Shown here in pieces: positions 1 through 8,577 of a stretch of DNA of 64,000 bases (positions are counted from its first letter, which is position 1; each line of letters opens with the position of its first letter). Below the pieces are notes generated by a model. It was given only the letters and a program-made list of their open reading frames with translations, searched no databases and had not been told where the DNA came from. A program made the position numbers and the translations under genes. The stretch is taken from contig DYBN01000036.1 of assembly GCA_019418605.1 (NCBI GenBank), positions 25,335 to 89,334 of the forward strand. The letters are read 5' to 3'. Source of the stretch: Sutterella sp. Its GTDB lineage: Bacteria; Pseudomonadota; Gammaproteobacteria; Burkholderiales; Burkholderiaceae_F.

Positions 1-581
1 GCCACCATCTTGGATGCGGCCGCACCGGCCGAAAGACCGGAGGCGACAAAGAGCGCCGGCAGCACCGCCTGATTGATGAGCGGGAAGCGGATGAGCGCCG
101 AGATGAGAAAGCCCGTGTAGGCGCAGATCGTCAGCGCGAGCACCAGCACGATCCACTGCAGGCCGCAGCGGTGCGCATCAAACCAGCCGATGATTCCGTC
201 GAGGAACCCCAGCTTGAAGTCGTCGCGCATGGCAACGAGCATCAGGATGCACACGAGCGGGATGTAGCACAGCAGCGCCATCACGCCCAGACTCATCACG
301 GAGGTCGGGTTGTAGTAGACCAGAATGCGCCAGAAAACCAGCGGATTGGTCAGATCGAGCACGAGGCAGACCATGCCGAGCACGATGGTCACGAAGCCGA
401 TGAGCGTCGCGGCCTTCAATAGCGGCGTGTTGTCTGCGGTCTGCTTGCGGTAGAGGTTCATCATGACGGCCGCTGCCACGGCGCCGCCCGAGATGCCTGC
501 AAGAAACAGGTACAGGGCGATCGGCCACGGCCAGCTGATGCCCTCCGTCAAGCCCAGCGTAAAGTTCATGGCGATGTCCAT
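1..581 (-). CDS. mccD: NrfD/PsrC-like membrane quinol dehydrogenase subunit (MccD/SirD type), 3' part beyond window
   Basis: The protein reads through the left edge, so about 193 N-terminal residues are visible. It begins MDIAMNFTLGLTEGISWPWP and continues with long hydrophobic helices (about residues 16-38, 52-72, 84-112, 130-155, 160-180) typical of the NrfD/PsrC family. These proteins oxidise menaquinol in the inner membrane and pass electrons to a NrfC-type iron-sulfur partner. The start at 581 follows an AAGGAG ribosome site and lies only 2 nt after the stop of the iron-sulfur gene, so the two are co-translated. By position (FeS partner, FKBP, octaheme reductase upstream) it matches MccD of Wolinella and SirD of Shewanella. 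Family call is firm; the sulfite role is inferred from the operon. Confidence 0.88.
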   Translation of the reverse strand, partial: MDIAMNFTLGLTEGISWPWPIALYLFLAGISGGAVAAAVMMNLYRKQTADNTPLLKAATLIGFVTIVLGMVCLVLDLTNPLVFWRILVYYNPTSVMSLGVMALLCYIPLVCILMLVAMRDDFKLGFLDGIIGWFDAHRCGLQWIVLVLALTICAYTGFLISALIRFPLINQAVLPALFVASGLSAGAAASKMV

Positions 582-583
582 CT

Positions 584-1270
584 TTACACTCCTTTCTTGA
601 CGATGGGGATGTAGCGCAGCGACGGCTTCGTGCCGAGTTCCGGACGAATGCGCACGGAATCCTTCACGGCGAGCAGGCGGCTCACATACGACTTCGGGTC
701 ATTGATGTCGCCGAAGACGAGCGCGTCGTACTTGCAGCTCTCCACGCAGGCGGGCTGCTGCTGCTTCTCGAGCCTGGTGTGCAGGCAGAAGTCGCAGTTG
801 TCGGCCGCCTTCGTTTCCTCGTTGATAAAGCGCGCGTTGTAGGGACAGGCCACGATGCAGTACTTGCAGCCCACGCACTTCGAAGCGTCCATCGTCACGA
901 TGTTGGTCTTCGGATCGCGGTGTGCGGCGCCCGTCGGGCAGACGGTCACGCACGGGGCGTTCTCGCACTGCTGGCAGGAGACGCGCACGTAGCGGCGATC
1001 GGGCTGATAGCCGCGCGCACCTTCGATCTTGTCGCCCTGCAGCTCCATGAGCAGACGCGAGCGGCCTTGCGGCAGCTTGTTCGTCTCATTGCAGGCGTCC
1101 CTGCAGTCGCGGCAGCCGACGCACTTGTTCTGGTCAAAGACCATCACATAGTGAGGCTGTTTGCCGTCGCCCGATTTTCCGCCCGTTCCGCACCCGGCAA
1201 GGGGCAGCACGAGCAGCGAGCCGGCACCGGCACCTAGGAGAAATCTTCTCCTGTCGATTCTTTCGCTCAC
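584..1270 (-). CDS. mccC: Periplasmic 4x[4Fe-4S] ferredoxin, NrfC/MccC-like, Tat-exported
   Basis: A 228-residue electron-transfer protein with four cysteine clusters: CVGCRDCRDAC near residue 50, the CQQCENAPCVTVCP block, CVGCKYCIVACP, and a CDFC...C pair. This is the NrfC/PsrB/DmsB arrangement for four [4Fe-4S] clusters. The N-terminus has a twin-arginine motif (DRRRFLLGAG) and a lipobox-like LPLAGC, so it is probably folded before Tat export and may be lipid-anchored. I choose a GTG start at 1270: a GGAG lies 7 nt before it, and it leaves the upstream TPR gene (ending 1329) free of overlap, whereas the longer open frame would run into that gene. It should carry electrons from the NrfD-like protein to the octaheme reductase. 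Confidence 0.9.
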   Translation of the reverse strand: MSERIDRRRFLLGAGAGSLLVLPLAGCGTGGKSGDGKQPHYVMVFDQNKCVGCRDCRDACNETNKLPQGRSRLLMELQGDKIEGARGYQPDRRYVRVSCQQCENAPCVTVCPTGAAHRDPKTNIVTMDASKCVGCKYCIVACPYNARFINEETKAADNCDFCLHTRLEKQQQPACVESCKYDALVFGDINDPKSYVSRLLAVKDSVRIRPELGTKPSLRYIPIVKKGV

Positions 1271-1328
1271 ATTTGTTCTCCAACTGACGCACCGCGGTGC
1301 TTGTTTCAAAGCGCCCGCGAAGCGCCGA

Positions 1329-1982
1329 TTAATCTTGCTGTCGAGCCCTCGATTCGGCATTGGCAATGGCATTGCGCAGGGCTCTTTCCTGCGCGGGGGC
1401 CGCTTGGGAATCCAAAAGCAGCCGCCACTGGGCGATCGCCTCGGAGTAGCGCGCGTTTAAAAACGCGTCCTGTCCAAGGAGCATGCGCGTGCGCACCTCA
1501 AGCTTGTTGAGCGCGAGCGCCTGATCGGCCGCGGCCTGCGCCTCGGGCGACATCCGCCGCCCGTCGCGGTAGTAGGCCGCGTAGGCGATGCGCCCGTAGA
1601 GGTCCGCGCTGGGACCGGCGAGCTCAAGCGCCTCGCGATAGGCTTCAAGCGCCTGTGCATAGAGCCCCGCCTTGAGCTGCGCTTCGGCAAGCGCAACTTG
1701 CGCGGGAGCGCTTTTTGGCGCCATCTTCACGCGCCGCTGCGCCTGGCCGATCTCGGCTGTCATGAGGTAGCCGACGTCGCGGTCAACTTCCCTCACGTCC
1801 CAGTCCGACCAGTGCCCGAGCTTGGCGTAGCCCGCTGCGCTCAGCGCAACGATCACCCCCGCAAAGACGACGGTAAACGCCCCGCGCCCGGGCGCGGCGC
1901 TGCGGTGCCTGCGCCAGTAGAGCGCGAGCACGGCGGCAGGCACCAGACTGCCGGCAGCCAATAGCAGCGTCATTGCGTTCAT
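1329..1982 (-). CDS. CcmI/NrfG-like TPR protein, probable heme-lyase accessory subunit (SirG-like)
   Basis: A 217-residue protein with two N-terminal membrane segments (about residues 3-22 and 35-53), then helical TPR-like repeats (about 80-210, e.g. ALAEAQLKAGLYAQALEAYR). This layout is that of CcmI and related NrfG subunits, which hold apocytochrome c for heme ligation. It sits inside the sulfite-reductase operon. Octaheme sulfite reductases carry one heme at an unusual CX15CH site and are known to need a dedicated heme lyase (CcsA1 in Wolinella; SirEFG in Shewanella). A dedicated role here is therefore a reasonable inference; the catalytic lyase subunit is not in the window and may lie past the left edge. 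A GAGGA ribosome site precedes the ATG at 1982. Confidence 0.72.
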   Translation of the reverse strand: MNAMTLLLAAGSLVPAAVLALYWRRHRSAAPGRGAFTVVFAGVIVALSAAGYAKLGHWSDWDVREVDRDVGYLMTAEIGQAQRRVKMAPKSAPAQVALAEAQLKAGLYAQALEAYREALELAGPSADLYGRIAYAAYYRDGRRMSPEAQAAADQALALNKLEVRTRMLLGQDAFLNARYSEAIAQWRLLLDSQAAPAQERALRNAIANAESRARQQD

Positions 1983-2041
1983 TTCGTCGTCCTCACGGCG
2001 CTTTTATTTCAAAAGAGCCTCCTTGCGCCATATCCCCGCTT

Positions 2042-2812
2042 TTACTTGTGGGGATTGACCATGCCCTCGAGGTTTGCTCCGCCGAAGTTCTGATGAGCTC
2101 CGACCTTGTCAACCTTGACCAACTCAAGATCAAACACGAGAACCGATTCCGGCGGAATCTGCCCGGCGCCGTCCGCACCGTAGGCGAGCGCGGCGGGGAT
2201 CGTGAAGCGATAGCGCGACCCCTGCGGCATCAGGCGGATGCCTTCTTCAAGGCCCGGAATGATGGTCATGAGAACAAAACGCGCGGGCTCCTTCGTCTGG
2301 TAGGTGTCTTCAAACACCGTGCCGTCGATGAGCTTGCCCACGTAGTTGACCGTCACGACGTCCTCGGTCTTGGCCTGCGGGCCCGTTCCCTTCTTGAGGA
2401 CTTCGTACTGCAGGCCGCTCTTGGTGACGACCACGCCCTTTTTGCGGGCGTTCTCTTCAAGATAGGCCTTGGCCTTGGCCGAATTCTCGGCGGCGACGGC
2501 CTTCTTTTTCTCGTCAAAAAGCTTGTTGAGCGTTTCGGCGCGCGTGTTGAGGAACTTCAGCACGTCGTCGTCGGAGAGCTGGCTTTTGCCGCGCAGCGCT
2601 TCTTCAAAGCCCTGCACCACAAGATCCATGTTCACCGGCGCACCGAGCTCGGTCTGCTTGAAGATCTGATCGGAGAGGTAGTTGCCCACCGAGGCGCCCA
2701 CGCTGTAGGACTCCTTGTCCTGCTGGGTCTGAAGGGAAGCGGCAAAGGCCGTCGACCCGGCAAGGAGCGCCGCACAGGCGCACAGCACGATTTTCTTCAT
2801 GTCGGTCATCAT
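2042..2812 (-). CDS. mccB: FKBP-type peptidyl-prolyl isomerase, periplasmic (MccB/FkpA-like)
   Basis: A 256-residue protein with a Sec signal peptide (MKKIVLCACAALLAGSTAFA), an alpha-helical dimerisation region (about 30-130, with a Lys/Glu-rich helix) and a C-terminal FKBP domain with the recognisable VTVNYVGKLIDGTVFEDTY, GLEEGIRLMPQGSRYRFTIP and LAYGADGAGQIPPESVLVFD blocks. This is the FkpA/Mip architecture. FkpA-like isomerases help fold exported proteins; an FKBP gene (mccB) is a regular member of mcc sulfite-reductase operons, so its likely client is the octaheme enzyme. The start is uncertain: two consecutive ATGs at 2812/2809 and another at 2800 directly before the signal peptide, with no clear ribosome site. 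Confidence 0.88.
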   Translation of the reverse strand: MMTDMKKIVLCACAALLAGSTAFAASLQTQQDKESYSVGASVGNYLSDQIFKQTELGAPVNMDLVVQGFEEALRGKSQLSDDDVLKFLNTRAETLNKLFDEKKKAVAAENSAKAKAYLEENARKKGVVVTKSGLQYEVLKKGTGPQAKTEDVVTVNYVGKLIDGTVFEDTYQTKEPARFVLMTIIPGLEEGIRLMPQGSRYRFTIPAALAYGADGAGQIPPESVLVFDLELVKVDKVGAHQNFGGANLEGMVNPHK

Positions 2813-2854
2813 TGCGTGTTGTTCTTTTGTTTTGCGACAAAGCGCTCCCTCAGC

Positions 2855-2878
2855 CGCTCCCAAAAATCAAAGGGAGCG
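2855..2878 (-). other. Intercistronic hairpin between rhodanese and FKBP genes
   Basis: Seven-base arms CGCTCCC (2855-2861) and GGGAGCG (2872-2878) flank an AT-rich 10-nt loop. No T-run follows in the direction of transcription, so it looks like an mRNA stability or processing element rather than a terminator. Confidence 0.4.
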
Positions 2879-2958
2879 CAAACGCCAAAGAGCTCCTTGT
2901 CTTCTCGTTTTCAAGCAAATTCAATGGGACTTGCCCGCCTGGGACGGTGCCCGAAGCG

Positions 2959-3396
2959 CTACGGGCGCTCGAACTTGTGCCCGGAGAGCTTCCAGCCGTA
3001 GATGCCGTCTGGCATCTGCATGACGTTGGTGTAGCCCAGCTGCATCACCTCGTAGGCGGCGATTTCGCTTGAGCTGCACAGCCTGTTGGCGCAGTAAAAC
3101 ACCAACGGCGCGTCCTTGTCCTCGGGCAGGAGCTTCTTCCAGTTGCCCACGTTGAAAAAGATCGCCCCCGGGATGTACCCGTCGGCCCAGATTTCCAGCG
3201 TGTTCACGTCGTAGAAGGTCACCTCGGGGCGCGCATGCAGCGCCTCGGCCTCAAAGATCGAGATCTGATGCACGGCCTGGCTGTAGACCGGCGCCTCTTC
3301 AATGGGCGCGTCTCCCCCGGCAAAAGCCGCGGAGCAAAAACCCAGCGCCGCCGCAGCCGCGGCAGTCCGAAGCAAGCCCGTCAAATTCGCTTTCAT
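2959..3396 (-). CDS. Periplasmic rhodanese-like sulfurtransferase
   Basis: A 145-residue protein with a signal peptide (about residues 1-26, ending SAAFA) followed by one rhodanese domain: EVTFYDVNTLEIWADGYIPGA is the usual domain entry and VFYCANRLCSSSEIAAYEV carries the candidate catalytic cysteine loop. Single-domain rhodaneses move sulfane sulfur or act as sulfur-binding partners. Lying between the octaheme sulfite reductase and the FKBP gene, it probably handles sulfur intermediates or sulfide/polysulfide in the periplasm; this role is inferred from position only. An AAGGA ribosome site precedes the ATG. Which cysteine (YC or LC in the loop) is catalytic cannot be told from the sequence alone. 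Confidence 0.82.
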   Translation of the reverse strand: MKANLTGLLRTAAAAAALGFCSAAFAGGDAPIEEAPVYSQAVHQISIFEAEALHARPEVTFYDVNTLEIWADGYIPGAIFFNVGNWKKLLPEDKDAPLVFYCANRLCSSSEIAAYEVMQLGYTNVMQMPDGIYGWKLSGHKFERP

Positions 3397-3452
3397 GATT
3401 CCTTCGTTGGTTGTATTCGGCCCGCATCGCCTTTGAAAGATTTAACCCTCCG

Positions 3453-3498
3453 GGGACCCGGGCGGAAAAGCTTTGTCTCTTTGCCGCATCCGGGTCCC
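3453..3498 (-). other. Hairpin between mccA and the rhodanese gene
   Basis: Nine-base perfect arms (GGGACCCGG at 3453-3461, CCGGGTCCC at 3490-3498) with a nested GCGG/CCGC pair inside. There is no T-run after it on the minus strand. It could lower or uncouple expression of downstream genes relative to mccA, or protect the mccA message. Confidence 0.4.
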
Positions 3499-3551
3499 GT
3501 CAGGGCCGGAGATGTGTGCCGACAGCGGTTGATGTCAAGCCGCAGAGGAAA

Positions 3552-5606
3552 TTACTTGGTTTCCTTCTTGGCTTCGACGAGCGGGAAGTCGCCCTTGTCG
3601 AGGATCATCTGCGCCTGCGTGAGATAGGCGTTGGCCGTCTCGGCGCGAAGCTTCAGATACTCGGGAGCGTGCACGCCCCAGGAGCCGTCCTTCTCGAGCT
3701 GCGTGGTGATGTCCTTGGACTTGTCAAGGAGCATGAGGATCTGGGTCTTGGCTTCAACCGGGACCTTCGTCACTTCAAGCAGCTTCATGATGCGTTCCTG
3801 GCTTGCAACGGCAGCCTTGTAGCCGTCCTTGACCGGGTTCTGCCATTCGACGACTTCGTCGTAGATCTGCTGCTGATCGGTGTACTGCAGACCCTTTTCG
3901 AGCTCGGAGAGGAAGGCGCTGTGGCAGCCCTTGTTGTTGACCACGCCCTGCTCGGCGTTGGCCGTACGGGCGCAAGACCACATCAGGTCAAGGTAGCCGT
4001 GACCTTCGTCATCGCGGGCAATGTGCCAGCCCTTGGAATTCGAAGCGCGCGACTGGCCTTCGGCCGGGTTCATCATCTTGGCCTTCGGATCGACCTTGAT
4101 GTTCCAGAGGTGAGAACGACGCACGGCGTCAAAGCCTGCCATGTCGGGACGCTGGATGGCCGTGAAGTTCTCGCAGCTCATCGTAAACGGCATATGGCAG
4201 TCGATGCAGTCGATGTCGGCATGGGTCTTGGTCTGGGCCACGACGTCAGCCTGCGTCTCATGGCAATCCTGGCAGGTCTTGCGGATGGCGGGCTTGGTGT
4301 AGTAGCTCTTCCAGTCGTTGGAGGTGACTTCATGCGGATCGTGGCAGGTGACGCAGCGCATGCCCTTTTCATAGTGCTTGGACATCATGAGCTGCGAGCC
4401 TTCGGTACCGCACGACGGGCAGGAAGACTTGGTCTTGACGTTGAAGCCCTTCTCGAGCTTGCCCTGAGCGGCCGGATTCTGCAGGTCGCTTTCAACGAAG
4501 TTCGAGCGCTGGTGGCAGCGTTCGCAGTTGGTCTGGAAGCCGTTGCTCTCGGCGCCGATCAAGTGGCCGCCCGCACCGTGGCATTCCTCGCAGGCGATGC
4601 CGCGGGAGATGGTGTGCTTCTGCAGCTCCTTCGGATTGCCCAAAGCGGCGAAGAACTCGTCCTTCGTCTTGAAGTCAAACTTGAAGGCGTGGCAGACCTC
4701 GCAGTAGGAGCTCGCCGGCTGGAACAGGAATTCCTTTTCAAAGGAGGAGCCGTAGCTCGTCATGCCCCACTGGTGGGACGCAGAGCCGCCCATGGCCTTC
4801 ATGTCGGTCGGGAAGTCCGGAATCACCTTCTGGATTTCCTTGGCGCGCTCGGGGGTGAGCCACTGCGCCCAGCCGCGGGAGAACTGGTTGCCGCCGGCAA
4901 CGAGCGTGCCCGTGCCGTCGCGCAGCAGACCGTCGCGGATGTGATAGGCGCCGCGCACGAGCCAGGCGTCGATGTAGCCGTACTTCGTGCGGGGAGTACC
5001 CACCGTGGCGTAGATCACGTCGGGCGTGATGCCGTCGGGCAGGATCGAGGCCTGGGAGCCGTAGAGCTTCTTCTTGAGGTCGTTGTCGACTTCAGGATGT
5101 TCGCCCGGGAAGCGGATCGTCTGAGCATGACGGCTTCTCTTCCACTTTTCATACTGAATGGCGTGGCACTCGCCGCAGCGCTCCGGACCCACGAAGCGGT
5201 TCGGGAAGTCGAGGATGGACTTGGCGGCCAGACGGTACTGGCTTGCCTTCGGGCGGCCGCCCGCGAGCTGGCTGTACTTCTGCGCGTTGCCTTCGCCAAG
5301 GAACTCGGAGCCGCGGGTGGAAATCTTGTAGACGCCCTTGATGCGGCCCTCTTCGGCGTACTTGAAAACGGGATGGTTTTCAAAGAGCCACTCGAAGAGC
5401 TCCTTTTCCTGCACGATGTAGTCCTGCAGGGTGCGCACGCCGTACGTGCTTTCGGTGGTCGACGGGTTGTCGAGAATCTTCTGCGTCAGGGCGTTGAAAT
5501 TTTTATTTCCCACGCCCGGAGCGTCAGCTGCCTGGGCACCGGCGGCAAACATGGCGGCCGTGCACAACAGGGCGCCCGCCGCTGTTTTGATCATTGTTGT
5601 TGTCAT
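3552..5606 (-). CDS. mccA: Octaheme c-type cytochrome sulfite reductase (MccA/SirA family)
   Basis: A 684-residue secreted cytochrome (signal peptide to about residue 27). Seven CXXCH heme sites are visible (C144, C302, C339, C361, C418, C445, C467) plus an eighth site, C545-X15-C561-H562. A CX15CH site is the hallmark of MccA/SirA dissimilatory sulfite reductases, which reduce sulfite to sulfide at a heme-copper centre. Non-heme cysteines C396, C399 and C478 are candidates for the copper ligands known from the Wolinella enzyme. The ATG at 5606 is preferred over a GTG one codon earlier because AGGAG is 6 nt before it. First gene of an operon continuing through rhodanese, FKBP, TPR, FeS and NrfD genes. 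Confidence 0.94.
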   Translation of the reverse strand: MTTTMIKTAAGALLCTAAMFAAGAQAADAPGVGNKNFNALTQKILDNPSTTESTYGVRTLQDYIVQEKELFEWLFENHPVFKYAEEGRIKGVYKISTRGSEFLGEGNAQKYSQLAGGRPKASQYRLAAKSILDFPNRFVGPERCGECHAIQYEKWKRSRHAQTIRFPGEHPEVDNDLKKKLYGSQASILPDGITPDVIYATVGTPRTKYGYIDAWLVRGAYHIRDGLLRDGTGTLVAGGNQFSRGWAQWLTPERAKEIQKVIPDFPTDMKAMGGSASHQWGMTSYGSSFEKEFLFQPASSYCEVCHAFKFDFKTKDEFFAALGNPKELQKHTISRGIACEECHGAGGHLIGAESNGFQTNCERCHQRSNFVESDLQNPAAQGKLEKGFNVKTKSSCPSCGTEGSQLMMSKHYEKGMRCVTCHDPHEVTSNDWKSYYTKPAIRKTCQDCHETQADVVAQTKTHADIDCIDCHMPFTMSCENFTAIQRPDMAGFDAVRRSHLWNIKVDPKAKMMNPAEGQSRASNSKGWHIARDDEGHGYLDLMWSCARTANAEQGVVNNKGCHSAFLSELEKGLQYTDQQQIYDEVVEWQNPVKDGYKAAVASQERIMKLLEVTKVPVEAKTQILMLLDKSKDITTQLEKDGSWGVHAPEYLKLRAETANAYLTQAQMILDKGDFPLVEAKKETK

Positions 5607-6417
5607 CACAATCTCCTGATAAGACAGGCTTTCATCGGCCCCGCAATGGGGGCAAACAGAAAGCTGCCGCAGGCACGCGGTGGGTGTCCATAAGGCTGGT
5701 GCGCTGCGGCTAACTTTAAGTTTACGTTAAGGCTTCGCCTCGGTCGATCAAATCCGACAGGTTCAATGGCCTTTCGAGCCCTTTGCGACGGTCGATTTTT
5801 CCCGTCTCTGCGGGAGATTTCCGCAGGCCGGCATGAAAATGAAGAGCCGCTTTTAAAGCCCCCGGCAGGCCCCCTTTTTCCCCTCCGGAAGGGCGCGCGC
5901 ACCGCTGCCTATTTTTTGCCCGCGCAAGTTGAAAAAAGTGATGGCGGATCAGCTCTCCGGGCGGACTTGCGCCTTCGGGTGCTTTGGTGGGAAAAGAGCA
6001 AAAAGGCTTTCTTTGGGACCTTAAAAAGAAGCGCCGGGGCCTTCCCGCGCCTCACGCATTTTTGACCTTTGCGCGCGCCCCTTTTTGCCCTGCCCGCGGG
6101 GCGGCGTTTTCCCTACCTAAGGGACTTCCCTTAATTCTCTTTGCCTACTGTAACACTTCTACAACGAACCTCGTTTTTTCCCTGATTTTCGGGGTTCTTC
6201 GAGAGTCCCGTGCCTCACAAGCAAGCTTCACGGCCCCCTTGCATGCAAAAAAAAGCCCTCCATCCGGCTTAAAGAGCGGACAAAGGGCTTGGTAGAAATA
6301 AAGGCGCAAACCGAGGGCCCCTGCAGAGGCCCGGAGGACACCCGCCTTGATTCCTTGAAACTACTTTTTTGCGGCCCGCAGCGCTTGCGCGGGCCTCGTT
6401 TTAGTTCAGAGAGCTTT
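5607..6417. other. Intergenic region: mccA upstream region and fccA downstream region
   Basis: No convincing gene. The part next to mccA should hold its promoter. About 110-125 bp upstream of the mccA ATG there is a direct repeat TTAAG (5716-5720) and TTAAG (5727-5731), 11 bp apart, a spacing used by OmpR-type response regulators. The distal part holds the terminator of the flavocytochrome gene. Short open frames here have no family features and are treated as noise. Confidence 0.5.
6247..6290 (-). terminator. Rho-independent terminator downstream of flavocytochrome c
   Basis: Read on the minus strand: AAGCCCT (complement of 6284-6290), a GC-containing loop that can pair further (CCGC/GCCGG), AGGGCTT, then an uninterrupted T-run (complement of the eight A at 6247-6254). 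It is the first good intrinsic terminator after the fccA-like stop at 6418. Confidence 0.7.
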
Positions 6418-8214
6418 TTACTTCTTCTCGTTTTTCAGGCCGAGCGCGTACTGCGCGGCGTGCTCGCCGCTGCGGCGTCCGAAGACCACCGTATCGGCAA
6501 TGGCGTTGCCGCCCAGACGGTTGAAGCCGTGCACGCCGCCCGTGACTTCACCGGCGGCATAAAGGCCGGGGATGGGACGGCTCTGGATGTCGAGCACCTC
6601 GCTCTCGGGCGTGATGGCAACGCCGCCCATCGTGTGATGGATACCCGGGGCCACGGCCACGGCGTAGTACGGCGCCTTTTCAACGCCCAGGGGCATGTCG
6701 GGACGCCCGAAGGCCTCGTCCTTGCCCGCCTTGCGGTAGGCGTTGTAGTTCTTCACCGTTTCAGAGAGCGTCTTGGCGTCCATGCCGCAGAGCTTGGCGA
6801 GCTCTTCAACGGTGTCGGCCTTCTTGAGCATGCCCAGGTGGTCGTACCCGCGCACCATCTTGGCCGACTTGTACAGGTCGCTGTCAAAGACAAGCCACGC
6901 CCTCTTCTCGGGCTGGTGCAGGATCGCGTCGGAGGCACGGTCGCGCGTGGTGAGCTCGTTGACAAAGCGCGCGCCCTTGACGTTGACCATGATGGCGCCC
7001 ACGCCGCGCACGGTCTCGCTGATGAGGATGCGGCTGTCAAGGCCCACCGTCGGGTGCGCCTGCACCCAGTCGATGTCGGTCATGCTCGCGCCGATGTTGA
7101 GCGCCATCGTGATGCCGTCGCCCGTGCTCGTCACATTGTTCGAGCTCGTCATGTTCTTAAACGTCGGCCGGTAGAAGGCGATCATTTCCTTGTTCTGCCC
7201 GTAGCCGCCCGTGGCGAGCACCACCGCCTTGGCGGCGATCTTGTAGTAGCCCGAGTGCTTGCCGTGCACAATGGCGCCGGCAATCTTGAAGTCCTTGTCA
7301 AGCAAAAGCTTCACGGCGCGCGAATTGACGCGGGCGCCCACGCCTTCCTTGGTGGCTTCGGCGCGCAGCACGTCGACGATGTGCGGACCGACCGTCATGC
7401 CGCCGTGCGGACGGTGCGTGCGGTCAACCGAGGCGCCGCCCGAGCGCTTGACGTCGGAGAGATCGGCTCCCATGTCTTCGAGCCACTTCACGCCCGCGGC
7501 GCTTTCTTCGGCAAGAATCTTCACAAGAGCCGGATCATTCTTGCCGCGGCCGCCCTTCATCGTGTCCTTGACGTAAAGATCAACCGTGTCCTTGACGCCC
7601 TTCTTGGCCTGCTGAGGGGTGCCAACGGCGTTAAAGCCCCCTGCAGCGAGCATCGAGTTGCCGCCCGCGTAGGAGTGCTTTTCAAGCAGCACGACCTTGG
7701 CGCCCGCGCGCTTGGCGGCGATCGCCGCATTAAGGCCCGTGGAGCCCGCGCCGATGACGAGCACGTCGACCGTCTCGCGGGGCTCGGCGGCTTCAGCCGC
7801 GGCCACGGCCTTCTCGTCGATCGAGGCGTCCCAGTTGGGAGCGGCCGGTGCATCGGCAAAAGGCATCTTCATGTCGAACGTGTGGCAGTCGTTGCAGATC
7901 AGCTTGGGCTGGGCGTGACCGGTGTGGCAGACCGTGCAGTTGATGGGGCTGCGGTCGCTCAAGTGGCTTGCGTGCGGGTCAAAACGCTTGGACTTGTCGG
8001 CAAGCTTCTTGAAGTCGCCGTGGCAGGTCATGCACTGGCCGTTGATGGCGATTTCATCGTCGGGCACGTTGGCCGCGGTCACGGCATTGGTGCCGTGGCA
8101 GCTCTGGCAGCCGCCCATCTTGTTGTGAAACGTTGCGAGGTCTTCGGCATAGACGGCCGTCGCGGCAAGCGACAGCAGCGCCGAGGCGACGAGTGCGCTA
8201 ACGGGCTTGATCAT
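6418..8214 (-). CDS. fccA: Tetraheme flavocytochrome c, periplasmic fumarate reductase (FccA-like)
   Basis: A 598-residue protein. After a signal peptide (to about residue 23) come four CXXCH hemes (C36, C61, C93, C107), then a fumarate-reductase flavoprotein domain beginning with the FAD motif GAGSTG (155-160). Active-site blocks of FccA are all present: QAHPT (His), SETVRG, TTRDRASDAIL (catalytic Arg), GIHHTMGG (His) and GGVHGFNRLGG (Arg). It should reduce fumarate in the periplasm with electrons from a quinol-oxidising CymA/NapC-type protein not seen here. Start at 8214 has AGGAG 8 nt upstream. It is monocistronic, with its own terminator. A related enoate as substrate cannot be excluded, but retention of the FccA residues favours fumarate. 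Confidence 0.9.
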   Translation of the reverse strand: MIKPVSALVASALLSLAATAVYAEDLATFHNKMGGCQSCHGTNAVTAANVPDDEIAINGQCMTCHGDFKKLADKSKRFDPHASHLSDRSPINCTVCHTGHAQPKLICNDCHTFDMKMPFADAPAAPNWDASIDEKAVAAAEAAEPRETVDVLVIGAGSTGLNAAIAAKRAGAKVVLLEKHSYAGGNSMLAAGGFNAVGTPQQAKKGVKDTVDLYVKDTMKGGRGKNDPALVKILAEESAAGVKWLEDMGADLSDVKRSGGASVDRTHRPHGGMTVGPHIVDVLRAEATKEGVGARVNSRAVKLLLDKDFKIAGAIVHGKHSGYYKIAAKAVVLATGGYGQNKEMIAFYRPTFKNMTSSNNVTSTGDGITMALNIGASMTDIDWVQAHPTVGLDSRILISETVRGVGAIMVNVKGARFVNELTTRDRASDAILHQPEKRAWLVFDSDLYKSAKMVRGYDHLGMLKKADTVEELAKLCGMDAKTLSETVKNYNAYRKAGKDEAFGRPDMPLGVEKAPYYAVAVAPGIHHTMGGVAITPESEVLDIQSRPIPGLYAAGEVTGGVHGFNRLGGNAIADTVVFGRRSGEHAAQYALGLKNEKK

Positions 8215-8577
8215 CTCGATGTCTCCTGTCCGGGGTTTGAGCGGCAAAGAGCCGCGCCCTGAAGGCGATCCGGGGGCTCCCGGCGCTCTTTTGGAGGGAG
8301 CGCCTGCGCTTTTAAGGAAAAAGCGCCGCGGCAAATCTATTTTTTGCCGGCGGCGGTTTCCCGCGGACTCAAACCGTGTTGTCTTGTGCTTTGAGGAAAA
8401 AGGCGTCAAAAGAAAAGCCCGCCGCTTGCTTTAAGGGAAGGCCGGCGCGGGTTTTGCCCCGGCCTTTGGAATCGGTCAAGCTTCTTTGACGGACAGGAGT
8501 TTATGCGTAAAGAGATGCGCCTCAGTTGACAGGAGTCAATGCGAAATTTCTTTATATTTCAAAGTTTTGAAGCCTTA
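8215..8577. other. Upstream region of the fumarate reductase gene
   Basis: No gene seen. It contains a perfect FNR/CRP-like inverted repeat (8526-8539) and a weak 8-bp GC hairpin (8438-8466) that has no T-run and so is not called a terminator. Confidence 0.5.
8526..8539. promoter_or_regulatory. FNR/CRP-family-like operator upstream of fccA
   Basis: TTGAC-AGGA-GTCAA is a perfect inverted repeat with the TTGAN-N4-NTCAA geometry of FNR/Anr sites (consensus TTGAT-N4-ATCAA). A second TTGAC half-site lies at 8486-8490. It is about 310 bp from the fccA ATG, so a long leader or a second promoter would be needed; anaerobic control is a plausible inference. Confidence 0.45.

Noticed and set aside
3411..5693. 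760-codon open frame on the plus strand, antisense to the octaheme cytochrome
   Set aside because: It is the shadow of mccA in GC-rich DNA; no signal, family motif or ribosome site, while the minus strand has heme motifs.
6373..6395. GGCCCGC/GCGGGCC hairpin as terminator of fccA
   Set aside because: On the minus strand it is followed by an A-run, not T; no plus-strand gene ends before it. The T-run hairpin at 6247-6290 fits better.
6289..8262. 657-codon plus-strand frame antisense to the flavocytochrome
   Set aside because: Shadow frame with His/Arg/Val/Gly-rich low-information text; the minus strand has full catalytic motifs.
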